From Trichoplax sp. H2 (taxonomy: Eukaryota; Placozoa; Uniplacotomia; Trichoplacea), in assembly GCA_003344405.1 (NCBI GenBank), contig NOWV01000059.1:124001-188000 (forward strand): DNA of 64,000 nucleotides, given 5' to 3'. Of this stretch, positions 50,863 through 64,000 are shown piece after piece (position 1 is the first letter of the stretch; every line of letters begins with the position of its first letter). The translations under genes were made by a program, and so were the position numbers. Below the pieces are notes generated by a model. The model worked only from the letters and a program-made list of their open reading frames with translations, did no database searches and was not told where the DNA came from.

Positions 50863-53800
50863 CTAAACAGTGGAAGAGATCTTCATTAGCCGACAATAGT
50901 ATTGATATTGCTCCTAAATTTTACGAAAAGAAATACATATTTCAATAGGAAGTAACATCATGATTAATGAAGCTGAATTTCGCTTTGCTATTATTGCCAT
51001 ACCAGTCTATCAATCATCTTTTTATTTTGACTTTTTAACCTATGCATAACTTGAAAGCGATCTGATCGAATATCTGACTCATTCGCTGAATTATCTAGCC
51101 CGGATCTATAGAACAGTCCTAGGAAAACTCCAATTCGATTCCAATGACTTGTATGTCTACAATATATTGAGAATATATAAATTTAAAATTGTTACAAATA
51201 AAAGTTATCCGTAAGCCTACCAAAGATTTGAACTAATCACAGTGAAGAGAGTTGTACATCAGCTAACGGCTATATGATTTTTACCTGGAAAAAACGATTA
51301 TCTTGGGATAACTATTTTTACCACCTTTTATTATATTTCTTTTAATTTCTTCAATGTAATTAATATAGATTTGATCGTCCACAGCTTTATCATCTTGACT
51401 CCAATGCAAATAATGGTAATGAGTGATAGCTTTCTTTTGATTTGTCTATATTACGCGTAGGATGATAAATAAAGTTAATCAAACTCGTAATGCTAGCTAC
51501 TTTTACAGAGAAGTCGCGACACATTAGCATATACAAGTAATACTTCAGATTTGATTCACCTCATAGTCAGTTAAAGTCATCTTTGAGATAGTGAAGTGAA
51601 CATTTTCTCGTTCAACAGCTTCCGAAAAGTTTTTAAACTTTCTTTTCGAATGATGGCACCCAAGCTAGATATTAGTAAATTATAGTACAATGTTATTCTT
51701 ATTTAATCTACTTTTAAAGATCCCTGAAAAAAAATATCAATAATTGTCTAGGTATCAAAAACTATGCTTTGAAACATACAGTGCAAAGCGTTATAATTAC
51801 GGAATAGTCACCATCCCATGCCAAGTTTAGCAGATCAGTAGGCCCCTCGTCTACACCAGTAGCAGCTACTACGTGTATACCCGATAAATCCTAGGCAAAT
51901 ACATGATTACGAACGAGTTAAATTGCCCAGATAAAGAAAATCTACTAAAACGGGGTGAAATTTCTTAGCGTAAAATTCAAACTAACCTGGATATGATAGG
52001 CATCCAAGCTATAATTGTTAATCTTATTAGATCGCAAAAGCCCTGAAACTAAAAATCAAAAGTGTTTAACGATAACTTATGAGTTAAGACAGAATGCATT
52101 TAATGAATAATAATTTTAGATCAGTTGAAATTCGAAGAATATGTTATTACCTTTTAATCCTTCCGTACAAATGGAATAATCTAGCTTCTATAAGGTTTAA
52201 TCATTACAAAAAAGTATTAATAGATTTGATTACATAGATAGATCGGTTGATTAAAAATTGAATTTCCTAAAACTAATTTATCAGATTTTTAATACTAAAA
52301 CATGCCTGAAATTCTTCGTCAGTTCCGTCTGAGTCTACAACATCAATGCAACATGTGTACTTTAGGCATTCTTCCTTGAGATCTTTCAAAATATTCGAGG
52401 AATAATTTATTAGTCCTCCCTCAATTGCTTGTGTTACTAGACTATATATCATCCAAACATGGACCTGAGTAGCAAATAACAATACTGCAAGGTTGGTTAA
52501 AATGATCAAATCTTATCGTTATTAATAGCTAAAAATGAGTCAACTAATCAATTGGTTTGAGAGAAACATCTTTAAAAGCATTTTAAATTAACTTGCCTTG
52601 GTTAGAAAAATAGAAAAATCTTCCTGATGAATTTTTTCCATATATTTTTGAATATTGACGCAGTCATTTGTTTGAATCTCTTCAATAACGGAGGTAGTCA
52701 CAAAATAGACCAAGCTATCACTGAGGTAGCCAGGACTATTCAATCAATAAAGTCAGTAAAATAACTTTGACTATTGTAATTGTAGAAAGTAATAATGTGA
52801 GATACTATAGCAATATCGGCTTTTATTGCTATCAGAAAATAACATCTACCTCGTTACAATGTAGAGGGGATTATTGTTCTGGGAAATTCGCTGAATATGA
52901 TCTTTCCAAGACTTGTCAATAAAATTCAACCGAAACATAACATCACTTGGTGCGATTTTGTAATGTTGCCAATCCCTATACCAATAAATATCAATCGTTT
53001 TTTCTAGACCATCGTCCTATCCATAAAAATTTAATCAGAGTCACGATATAAATTTAAATCTAAGTGGCTTTGTTAGTCTCATTTCAAATGCCTTAACTCT
53101 TATTTCTTACCCTTCGTAAAGTAACTTTAAATTCAGAATATTTACAATAATCACGACAGTGGTTGACAACTAATTCAACACAATCAAATTTTAGAATGCT
53201 ATTGGTTGTCCACCCTTTAGTTAAATTTTCCTAAGTTTATTGGTAAAAAAATTAGATAAAATATCGCTGTATTAGCAATTAGACATTGAAAATGGATAAA
53301 GATTATCTTTGCTGATTTTTAAATATTTATGAGCAGTCATTGTTATATCAAAATCACAACAAGTTGTATCCAAAATAGGATAGTACTTACAGCTAGGAAA
53401 CAGTCTATCTCACTAAGTAACACTAAGACAGAACTTCCATGATTCATGTAACACTGCAAGAATTGGCCAGCAGATTGATTATTAGGACCTATGCATATAA
53501 AAATATGTTAGTTAATTTAATAACATTATAATATAGAATTTTTAATTTACATAATTTTTTGTGTTTCATGATTTCATCTTACATTCCATAGCGATATAAC
53601 TGTACGTGCTAGGTTCATCGTCCGAATTACTTGAAAAGCGCTCTTCAACTATAATTTAATTTAAGGAGACAATGTTTTAGTTGTAAAAAGTATTTTAATG
53701 GCATTAATAATTGCAATAATCAACTTTGAATACGCTAATTGATCAATAATAAAGATAGTGTTCATTAGAAAGCATTTACTTATAGCATGGACATTGAAAT

Positions 53801-56800
53801 TCCTACAATTATCTTAATATTATGATTGCTATAACTAATTCGTTATTAAAGCAGCGAACTTGGATTGTAAACTAAGGAACAAATATTACCTCCAGGAAGT
53901 AGATCCTTGTTACTTTTAACTTTTCTTGTACACGTATGCCCCTATAAATATTATAACAACAGTTTTAGTTGCCTACTTAAATAACTATTAATATCATATT
54001 TAATGTATCCAATATTAGCTATACCTCAACAAGAATGCCTCGACAAGAGCCTGCATATTTCTTTATATCATAAGTGCCTAACACCACCGGAGGAGACTTG
54101 AAAGAAATTCATAACGTGGGAAATCATGCAAAAATTCTAATAGTATTGAATATTTCATTATTTCAATCCTTACCGGTGATTCCTTCTTCTTTTTTTCAAC
54201 TATTTCATAAATTTTCTGAATGTACTTTTTAGTAGTTAGTGTAGCATCTAGTTTATATCAACATATTAGTTAATATGAATTTATTTATTAATTTTTTAGC
54301 AAAAACGACGGCTGTTCATATATTAAAATTCCGACAGAAATTTACCTTTTTCTCCGTAAGACGAAATTAAACGCAATGATTCAGAAGTAGAATCATCCTT
54401 GCTTAATATAGTCTTTACTTCCTCTTCGATAAAATTCGCAATGCTTTAAGTAAAGAGTTCACAGACAGAGTCATAAGAAATTAAATTGTGGTTTAAGTTT
54501 CTGATGAACAAGAAATTTGAATATAATTTTTCAATCACCTTTTAGAATATTTTTTAAGAAATTTTGCAGTACAGTTCAGATTCAAAAGGATCGGTGTAAC
54601 CACAACCAAAAATGATAATATAATAATAATTACAATAATAGGTGGGACTGCTGCTGGCATAGGTGGGCTTGGATCTATGGCATTAATAATAGAAATTGGC
54701 CCAGAGTTTATGCACTAATCAACTACTACTAGGTAAGCAAGATAACTTTGTAGCTATATCTTATAATCTTTAAGAAATAGTTCTTAAGTTAAGGTTAATT
54801 TAAAATCATATTATAATGCAAAACTAAAGATTAACTTCAACAGAAATAGGACACGATAAAATAAAGAATACTGGTATTAATTAAATACGACTCAATGTCC
54901 TATAGTATCCTTATTAGTAGAGAATGAAGTGAAATTATTAATAGCACTTAATAGAGATAGTTAAGTATTTATGTACTGCGCAATCTAATTAAATTCCTAC
55001 AAGCAGAGGACAAAATTAAAATAGTAACTCTAACTACTAATATTCGCAGAGTCTAGAGAATTATTCCTAAATCTAAATTTATACCCAGGAGAATAACTAA
55101 ACCGTTCAGTGGTATAATACAGAAGGCTGCGTAATATTACATATACAGTACTAACATGAATACAGGTGCCTGTTACTTAAAAATGAATACAAAATTTACT
55201 TACGAATTAAACGTTTCGTAGTAATTCGAAGAGGATTAGTGTATATGCCTTCACCAACAGCTGTTAAAGCTGCTACAGAAAAGTAGTAGCTGGTACTAGG
55301 TTTAAGTTCCTTAACTTGATATGAAATTGTATTAGAAATATTCACATAAGTGATCTCGTTTAAGCTTTCTTCATTATATCGAAGTTTATAGCCAATAATT
55401 TGCCCATTTGGTTTATCAGGAGGGAGCCAAGAAACATTGACTGATTGATGATCGATAGGAGATCCACTAAATTTAGTGGGAGGGCTCCAAGGCACTATAA
55501 AATAAAAGGGCATCGATTAGTCATAAATTAACTATGGCAGGCAAAATATACTGGTGAAAAATCTGTAATTACAATAATACCAATTAAACTATGAAGTACT
55601 TACCGTCTTCGTTAGTTTTAGCTTCCACTACTTCGCTAAATTGGCTAGTTCCAATAATGGTAGCAGCTGCAACTTGCACGAAGTACCGAGTGTTAATTGT
55701 TAGATTGTGAAGATTGCAACTATGATCGGATCCTTTGACTGAAATCTTCGTTGCTAATTCATCACCTTTAGCTTGGTATTGTACCTTATAAGATATAATT
55801 TCCCCATTCTGTTTATCAACTGGCGGTGGAGACCAATTAATGGTCATGCTTGTTGAGCTTTCGACTACAATAATTACGTTTTTCGGTGATGCAGCAGGTG
55901 CTGTCGTGTAAAAATATATAGAAATTTTATCAAATACAGACTGTAGTTTAACATCACCATAATTGATTAAGAACAAAAATACAATTTTATATAGCTAACC
56001 ACTTTGATTGGTTTGAATATTGATAGGTTGGCTAAAGGGGCCTACACCCGCAGATGTGCTTGCCGCGAGTCGTATCGAGTATTTGGTGAAATATTTTAAA
56101 TCCTGTAACGTATATTCGCTTACATCGCGATTCACTCGAATTTCATGGCTTTGAACCTCTTTAGATTGATTTGGAGTATGACTATACTTGATAAGATATT
56201 CGATTATGATTCCATTTCGTTCCTGACGAATTAATTCTTGCCAGGATACTAAAATGCTAGAAGGCTCAGTTAAAGTAGCGTTTATATGTCTTGGTGATGC
56301 CGATGGAGCTGCATAAAATCGTATAAAGCAATGGAGAAACTATTAATAATTAATGGAATTAGATGAACTTTTAATTTAGTGTCATACATGATTAATGTGT
56401 TCTCTAAATTATTTTAATTTATTAAATATCACCTTACCACTTTGTTGCGTGAATTTAATGCGAGGCTTACTGAAATTTCCTTCGGATGGATTAGTTGCAG
56501 GATTAATCGCTCTAACTTTGACTTCGTACCCTGTGTAGGCATGTAAGCCGGGAATAACTGCTCGTGTTTCATTCAAGTTTATTATCGACCACGTTGATGA
56601 TTGTGTACTACGATAAAATAATTCATATAAGGTTGCAAGTGCTATGTCCTGATTAAACTCTGGTGGGAGCCATGATACAGTTAAGATATCGAATGTCTCA
56701 GATATGACAGACAAATTAACCGGTGAACCAGGCGGATCTGTGGTTATATAGTACAATTGTAAAATTCAATTAGTTCGCTTATAATACCAGCAAATTTCTC

Positions 56801-59800
56801 TTTATAGCTAATAATGAAGGTTTGATCCTCACCTTTAAGTGTTTTGGCACTGTCGTTTTGACTAGATGGTCCAAGCAGATTATAACCAACGTTATAAGCA
56901 TAAACACAGAATGTATACCACCTATTTGGCCTCAAATTTTTGACACTGAATGTAGTTTTATAGCCATTATAAACTTGTTTCGCTTGTTCATTGCTCTGAT
57001 ACATTATTAACTTATAGGCAATAATGCCGTTCGGCAGCTTAGGAGCTTGCCAGTTTACTTTAATTTCGGAAGCAGATACAGCATCGGCTGTGATATTCCT
57101 AGGAGGGCTAAAAGGCGCTATAAATACAAATATACAATAATATTATTTTACAAATAGATTAGATGCAGCCAAAAATATCGTAATCTAAAATTTCACTTAC
57201 CCCACTGTTGTGTTCTGTGAGAAATAAGAGAACTAAAATTTCCATTTCCAATCGCTGTTGCAGCAAAAATTTTGATCTGATAGTATGTCCAAGGTTTTAA
57301 GTTTGTCACCAGTAAAGTTTGTTTTGCAGTTGGATTGCCATCAACTGTAATACAATCGCTGTAAAACAGCGTATGATTAGCTTCTTCTGCAATAATTATG
57401 CAGTATTTGGTGATAACACCGTTGCGATTTTCAAGAAGTGGTGGCTGCCAGAGAATAAATATGCTTCTTCGACCGTTATCGATGTTTTCAACCGTAATGT
57501 TGGTTGGAGGGCCGGTTGGAACTAGGGCAATCAAATATCGGGAATGTTTATAAATTAATTATTGTAATTGTTCAACTGTGTTGGGTACTTTATTTAGTAT
57601 GCTTACAAGGAAAGAATTAGATTATCAATAAAATTTAGATTCGAAAAGTAATTTAGACGAATTAGGTGGTTAATTGTTGTTTAAATCATCACACTTACTT
57701 CCTTCTCGTAATTTTCCAATTCCAGGTCGGCCAATTGGTCCTAAACCTGCACTTGTATAAGCTTGTAACGCGAATTCGTACATTGAGTATGGTTTCAACC
57801 TTTGAACTTTATATCGACGTTCTCCATCACTGATATTACTATTAGCTTTTGTAACAATGACTTTACGTGAAATATTAAAATCTCGATCCAAAATATGTAA
57901 GTAGTATCCTTGAAGAATTCCTCTTAATTGTTGGAGATCAGGATCCTATTAAATTTAAGTTAAAACTCACGATCATGATAATTAATCCTCTATTCCTTAA
58001 GCAAAATTTATTCATAGGTATTACTGTCAGTTTACTAATATGCATATACGAGTATGTGTATACTGTACTTATAGTATTAATCTGAATACCTGCCAGGCTA
58101 ACATAACAGTAGTATTGGTCTCATCAAAGACTTTAGGATGATGAGGGCTTGCAGTTGGTGCTGAAATAGAAATATAGCGATACTTAAAATTCTTTGATAA
58201 CATTTTGCTATAACAGTAATTTCTTGGATGCAACCATAGATTAAATCTTACGATATATACTATTCAGAATAATCCTCCTTTTAAAATTTTAAATTTATAA
58301 TTCTATTGCGTTAATATGCGTTGAAAGCAAACTTACTGTCTTGATCAGTAAGAATTTGTTGTAATGGACTCGCTGGCCCGCTGCCATTAACTGTTTCTGC
58401 TGTTGCTTTGAAGGAATATAACGTAAAAGTCTGTAGCTTTGTCAACTTTAAAGATCTTTGCCTGGCTGGGACCGTCATCGATATCATATTCTTACTGTAA
58501 CTTATTCCATAGTGAACGGTAACAGAGATTATTTCGCCATTTCTGTCTATCTGAGGAGGTAAGTCCCAATTTACCATAATTGAATCAACTCCTAATGCAT
58601 TTAATCTAACATAAGAAGGAGGTGCGCTTGGAGCTGTAAGATGAAAGAATCATAAAATAAAAATCTTAGATAATGTTCCTTCTTATCTACTTCTATAGAA
58701 AATAATTGAATAATTTTTCAGTCACTGGAAATATGAAACTAAACTTACCCGCAGATGGTGTTTTTACGGATGTTATAATTTCAGTAGGATGGATCAGATT
58801 ATATTTTATATTATACACAGTCACTGATATTCGATATTTATGATCTTCTTGTAGATCAACAATATTACAAAAGGTCTGATTGGTATCACAAGCTTGAAAC
58901 CTTGATAAATTATTATTGGATATATAGAGACGATAAGCAATAACTCCATTTGGTTGAGCTGGTGGATCCCACGTTAAACGAATACTTGTAGCATTGATAG
59001 GATATGCATTCAAGTTACTAATTGGCTGGGATGGAGCTATAAATAGAAAAATATTAGTATATTTAGCCTACAGTATCAAAGTTAAGACGTTGTATGCAAT
59101 GATAGCCACTATAGTTATATCATTCTCACTATAAAATTGGCTAGATTTCTGACTATACTGACTTGTTTCATTAGTCTTGATGCGTAAAACTGTTTTGGAA
59201 TTTTGGCCATCATCAGTATTAGCATAAATAGCGACTTCATATTCAGTAAATGGTTGTAACGAGGTCAATGTAGTAAAATTTTCACTGACTATGCAAACAG
59301 CCACTGACAGGCTACCAGTACACGATGCTCCATGAAACTCTCCCTTAAAATCTTGCGCTATTTCAAGGGTATAGTTTGTGGTTGAATTCGTTGTTTGATT
59401 AGCAAAAGGTAGCCAGGCTAGTTGGATAGAATAGGGCTGTGTACTTACAACGTGGAAATGAGCGATTTCTATCGGCCATTCAAAAGTTGGTCAAATAAAT
59501 AAACCTAGTATTAATCATTTATTTGCTAGCATCGAACAGAATTTAGCAGATTGCCGGTATAGATATTAACTATTCCAGATCGATGATAAGTTATAATTAT
59601 TACACCTCCGTAAAAGTAGTTCTAACGAACATTTTTATCAGAATAGACATTTTAATAGCTATAAAATTCAGGAGAACAACAGATATCTAGTGTATTTATA
59701 AGATACCATTTATGTGGTATCGAGTAAAATTTAAGAAATGGTGTAGATCTTAGTTGCTTCGTAAAAAATTGTAGAATTTATAATGGCATAGTTATAATAT

Positions 59801-59930
59801 AGGCTTTGCAAAGTGAATCAGAAATCTTTCAAGTCATGCTAAGAAACTTACCTGTAGAGCTAATTCCTGCTAATGCCAGTAGGAGTACAGTTGAAACTAA
59901 ATAAGCGGGTATACAGTAATTTCTAGACAT
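50863..59930 (-). CDS. Receptor protein tyrosine phosphatase-like, ten FN3, two catalytically dead PTP domains
   Basis: Thirty exons on minus give 4932 nt (1643 aa) without internal stops. The start at 59930 opens a signal peptide (CIPAYLVSTVLLLALAGISS). Ten FN3 domains follow, mostly one phase 1-1 exon each: 59468-59163, 59036-58749, 58633-58337, 58160-58090 plus 57945-57699, 57521-57201, 57117-56833, 56737-56438, 56308-56000, 55900-55604, 55494-55204. The TM helix is in 54653-54539. Juxtamembrane exons and PTP-like D1 occupy 54443-52306; D2 occupies 52187-50863. D1 retains TYSYIAMECPNN, equivalent to the YIATQGP motif, but has IVTSPGYLSDSL where HCSAGVGRTG belongs. D2 retains HYHYLHW and IGVFLGLF but has FSRHTSHWNRIG. 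Neither has the nucleophilic cysteine and the WPD loops read WQH and WSQ. It is therefore an adhesion receptor with scaffold-like intracellular domains, not an active phosphatase (inference). Confidence 0.88.
52188..52305 (-). other. Probable GC-AG intron (receptor intron 23)
   Basis: The exon ends GAA GAA TTT CAG, followed by GCATGT on minus. The next exon starts AAG CTA GAT after TTATAG. The join gives EEFQKLDY, matching the EEFKKL linker between D1 and D2 in tandem receptor PTPs. Reading on instead reaches a stop within 14 codons. Confidence 0.65.
52465..52596 (-). other. Probable GC-AG intron (receptor intron 22)
   Basis: The donor reads AAG followed by GCAAGT, the exact GC-donor consensus. 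The acceptor is CTACTCAG before GTC CAT GTT TGG. Both sides are phase 0 and the join aligns with the C-terminal helix of a PTP domain. No GT donor fits. Confidence 0.7.
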
Positions 59931-62900
59931 TATTATCCCATAAATAGCATAGTTCAGAATAATCGTAGAACGCTTTGCGTTGATCGAATGTATTAATCTA
60001 ACTAAATTGAATGCCTTATATATGCTCGGCACTTGGGTTAGCTAGTTCACATGGCAATTAAATAGATTTTATTGCGCATGAACGCCATTAATCATTGCGT
60101 CATGGGTAAAATACAGTTATTTTTTTGAGTAATGTGTTTATATTGTACTAAAATAATAAATAGAAGGATTTTAAGTTTACAGTTTTGCTGCATTAGGCCA
60201 TAAGATTAGTATGTATTTTATGTGAGGAAAAAATTTTAAACGATCTTGATTGAGAATATTTCTATGAGGAATGTAGAAATACAAAATTAACTATAATATA
60301 GTTAAATTCTGGCTGGTACGCTGGCACATAGAAATAATTCCTGAAATCTTTTCACTCCACGTCACAAATTTTACGATTTTTAAACGATCATAATGAGAAA
60401 TACAGTAATATCGAGCATACATGTAATTTGCTTTAATTGAATTCTGATTAGTGCACATTTTTATGAGAAACACTTCTGAAACATATCGCACAAATTCTAT
60501 AATTTTGTTATGCACCAACATATTTCAAAATATTAGCTTAAATAGTTCTCATACATATTTCCAAAAATAAGGGTACGATAACTGAAGAATCTTCAGCTTG
60601 GCTCCTTAATTACTTTGGTAGTATTTTACGAGACAGAAAAATTTTAAAATAAGTGCTTATAATAATTATAGACATCTTTGCGTTATGCCTTTACTGTACA
60701 ATATTTACATTCGATTATACCGCCAGATTAAAGTCTACCGGTCCGATAAATTTAATTTCATGTTATAAACTGGTTGACTGCGATATTTATTTATACAGCG
60801 ACAAGGCAGACAGTCTTTTAGTGTTTGATTTGAAATGTTCACTACGAGACAACATATCATGTGTTCGTAGCGTGAGAATTTTGACCCGCCCTAGGTATCA
60901 GCCATATAAATATAGAGACAGACTAGGAAATTGTAAACGTGACCCTATGATGACGGAATTTTAATCTCATTTACCTAAAGTAACCTTGTTGTCCATTGTG
61001 CTAAGCATTTATTTATAGCTTAATTTTACAATGTCTTATTAGGACAGTGTTAAATTAGAAAACTGCTCGCAATAAATAATCTTAAGGTATATTTCACTAA
61101 ATATTCACAACATGCAAGTCTGTTAATTACCGAATGGTAGCTTAATAATTTATCTTGTAATGGTTTAAACTATTACATCATTGTAAAGGGGTGATTAGCT
61201 CGTGATTAAATAAATACTTAAATGTTATATAGTTAATCAGAATTCGTCAATCAACCGCCATAAATCATCTAATGTTAGACAAATATGTTTATCTAATCTT
61301 TATCAATTCAGAATATAGTATTTGCAACAGAATACAATATTTAAATCCTTTTTAACAACATCCTGTGAAAACAGGCGAATTCTAGATAGCAGGTTTTCCT
61401 TAATACGTATGTATCAAACGTATATTTGACCTAATGTTAGTGATTTTAGAATTACTAATCAGTCATATCAATATCAGAGTTCTTTATCGTCTTAATTATT
61501 CAAAACTACTTCTGTCATTTCGAAAGCTTTCAACTATAGAAAACATTTATATCAAAACCAATTTCTATAAATAGTGATACCCTTCAGATGATGTCATCTG
61601 TTAATCATGCAAACAATTTTTAAAATTACAAGTAGACTTCTTAGTATTATTACGCGGTACGATACCTTATTAATTTAGAATAAATAATTAACTAGTACGA
61701 GTATTCAAATAAGGTAGATTTGAGGATATACCGGCGATCAAAATAACGAATTTGGATTTAACTTTGAAAATCTGTTGTTGTTAATAATATAGATGGAAGA
61801 TAAGGCTGAAAGGCCGATAAGATTTTCCGAAAATTTTACCTTAAGTTTATAAGCAACAAATGGTAATTACATGAGGCTTGGTATAACTACATCAGCTTGT
61901 TATTTATCATAATTAAAGATAGTCTGATAAGTAGTGGATATGGATTAACGCGCACTTCAGAAACTGCTCATAAGTTCATTTTTAGATTCTACTAAGTAGC
62001 AGATATTACAGTCTAGAGATTTATTAACTTTCCAAGCAAGATTTGGAAGATAATCCAAAATAGACATTGGTATGATTAAGTCGGAGTAAACTCAAATACC
62101 TTACACTGTATTTACTATGATCAAATAATAGCAAGTTTTACTACTCAAGACAATATCAATGGATGAACTTCGAATTTTAAAGAGCTAAATAACTCTTGCA
62201 GAAGGGATGACATACACCAACTGTTATACTTCAGAAGTATTATGTAATGGGCCATTGTGAGATAGATACTTTAATTAAGTTAGTGATTGATCAATACTAT
62301 ATTTAATCTGTAGGTATAAAGCGATATAGAATAGAATAATCATAAAGTGAATTAGTTTAAAAATACTTTAAATTATGTTTCTTATCAACACCAATAAATT
62401 TTACTACTTAAGGTCACGGATGTTCACGAATTTTTTGACTTTCTAAGCGCTTAGGTGCTCTTATTGGGAAGATTAGATATGTTAATTAATATTTTGACTC
62501 CACAGAAAGTAGTAGGATATATTGTGAAGTCAACACTTCTGTAAGGTACGAGCAGAAAACTAATATAAATGAAATCATCAGCAAGTACTGTTTTGTTAGT
62601 ACTAAGACGAATATAAAGGCGAAGGGAAAATTTTAAGATTCATTCGATAAACCTGCATTAATCTAGTAGTACTACTGTATTAACAAAAGCAATATACATG
62701 CAAAATATTTCGGAGAATGCTGTAAGATTTTTCTTTTAATTGCGACTAAAAACGATTAAAAACGGAATTATTGCGAAATAAAGTGATCCCACCATGATTA
62801 AAAGTATTTAAAATAGCCAGATCGCACTGTACTTTATTGGAACTTTTGAGGTTATACAATTTATATCATGCATATTGTACAAATTTTTAGTAGTTTCAGA

Positions 62901-64000
62901 GACAGTAATTTGTAGAACTATAAGAAACTGCTTTGTTATCCTAGAACAGCTATTGTGATTAGGAATGAATTTTTTTATTCGTTATTGATTATTATTTACG
63001 AAGAAAACTGTTGATTATTATAGATAGAACTTATTTCTCCTTTATTTTGGCTGTATAAGCCACCAAAATAGCCTTTACGACACCTACTTGCGATCTCTTG
63101 GTCGTCGATTTGGTTATATTAGACAGAATTATTCTTAATAAATCAGCTTCAATAGCACACATATACATTATCACGTTAATAAATGCCGAAAAAACGTTAC
63201 TTTATGATAATATGATCTTTATGAGAAGTATTTATAGCATTTCTGTGCAGTTGAATTCTACCCTCTAAAACGGTAATTGTTATAATTTAGCCTCTGTCTG
63301 ATATCTAATACCACTTCCTATGGCTGCCAAATAGAAAAAATTAATATTTCAAACAGTAGCTTCTTCCATCATGTTTCAGACAGTTGAGGTCCGGGTGGCT
63401 AACTTTTCAGCATGAAAAAACCACAAAGATATTTAAAGTAGCAATGCATTATTGCATTATGTGTTTTTGGAACGCAATCTTTGTGAAAATGATGATGTTT
63501 GATCAAAAAGCTCTTATAATTACTTAAGAGAGTTATTTTTAGCGGTATTGCTGTTGTGTAGGCGCATCATAATTTTATTATTTGGTTATATTATTATATA
63601 GTTGCAGCTATACGAATATACCAAGGTTTCTTATGTACTATATAGTAAATACTAATATTAAAGATTAGATCTAATTAGAGGCGTTATTGACTTGGATCAG
63701 CCGGAATCGATGCAAGAATAAAAAAATAATTAAGCAGAATTGGAGGATTATCAATTGCCGCAGTATTCCATACTTACTGTAAATTTTTATTGGTTAGTAG
63801 CATTTTTATTTACCTTGATATATGAGTATAATCATACGATATACAATATGGCATGATATTGACAATACCCCAAGAACAAACAAAAATAGTCCCTTAACTA
63901 TTTAATGATAAATAAAAACAAGTTTGGAAAGAATCAACAACTATATTTAGCTACTATAATATCATATTTAAAATGGAGATGTTTCGACCAGCTCAAATCA
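59931..64000. other. Right flank, nothing recognised
   Basis: About 4 kb of AT-rich sequence upstream of the receptor gene. One longer open frame (60653-60964, plus) is listed separately. No exons, RNA genes or repeats that I can support. Confidence 0.45.
60653..60964 (+). CDS. Unassigned open frame without a start codon
   Basis: 103 codons open, but with no ATG until the last few residues. It could be a terminal exon beginning after the AG at about 60670 and ending at the stop 60962-60964. The C-terminal half is polar and basic (RSVRILTRPRYQPYKYRDR) with several cysteines. No family resemblance and no upstream partner exon was found, so it may be chance. Confidence 0.2.
   Translation: MLIIIIDIFALCLYCTIFTFDYTARLKSTGPINLISCYKLVDCDIYLYSDKADSLLVFDLKCSLRDNISCVRSVRILTRPRYQPYKYRDRLGNCKRDPMMTEF

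Noticed and set aside
51215-51240. Possible tRNA T-arm (GTTCAAATC on minus)
   Set aside because: The flanking bases do not form the T-stem and no acceptor or anticodon arm is found. It falls in an intron of the receptor gene.
54539-54660. Apparent gene start with a signal peptide (MPAAVPPIIVIIII...)
   Set aside because: Splice phases join this segment to the last FN3 exon (acceptor at 54654). It is the transmembrane segment of the receptor, not a start.

Overview
The window is AT-rich nuclear DNA from an early-branching animal. The genes are intron-rich with short introns, mostly 60-400 nt. The gene set is animal-typical: an anosmin-like protein, a receptor tyrosine-phosphatase-like protein with ten fibronectin type III (FN3) domains, LRRC40, TTC4, REXO1, PTCD3, PUS1 and CYP4-clan P450s. 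A spliceosomal AT-AC intron is present. A placozoan (Trichoplax/Hoilungia type) is the best guess, but this is inference and no database search was possible.

Layout, left to right. (1) 1-1437, minus: 5' end of TRMT13, two exons recognised, divergent from (2) LRRC40, plus, 2491-6386, 15 exons, 616 aa. (3) Minus, 7376-12484: anosmin-1-like gene, 10 exons, about 501 aa, with no WAP domain and with a C-terminal membrane segment. (4) 12.6-16.0 kb: nothing recognisable. (5) Minus, 16011-19389: TTC4, with an apparent U12-type AT-AC intron. It is divergent from (6) REXO1-like exonuclease, plus, 20738-24329, 13 exons, 538 aa. (7) Plus, 27040-31584: PTCD3, the mitochondrial ribosome PPR protein. It is convergent with (8) PUS1, minus, 33022-36416, 11 exons, 413 aa. 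(9) Three intronless CYP4-clan P450 genes in tandem on plus (40025-41506, 43403-44914, 47361-48845), with a four-copy 143-bp tandem array before the third. (10) A 102-bp near-perfect palindrome at 50201-50302. (11) Minus, 50863-59930: a 30-exon receptor-PTP-like gene of 1643 aa. It has a signal peptide, ten FN3 domains, a TM helix and two PTP-like domains that both lack the catalytic cysteine. (12) 60-64 kb: nothing recognisable.

Exon models for LRRC40, REXO1, PUS1, TTC4, the anosmin-like gene and the receptor were built by hand from splice phases plus family alignment from memory. Each sums to a multiple of three with no internal stop, which is good internal support. The PTCD3 model has two unresolved junctions. 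Housekeeping genes for mitochondrial translation (PTCD3), tRNA modification (PUS1, TRMT13), RNA 3'-end processing (REXO1) and Hsp90 co-chaperoning (TTC4) lie side by side. There is no sign of operon-like function. The two most unusual items are the catalytically dead tandem-PTP receptor and the transmembrane, WAP-less anosmin-like protein.
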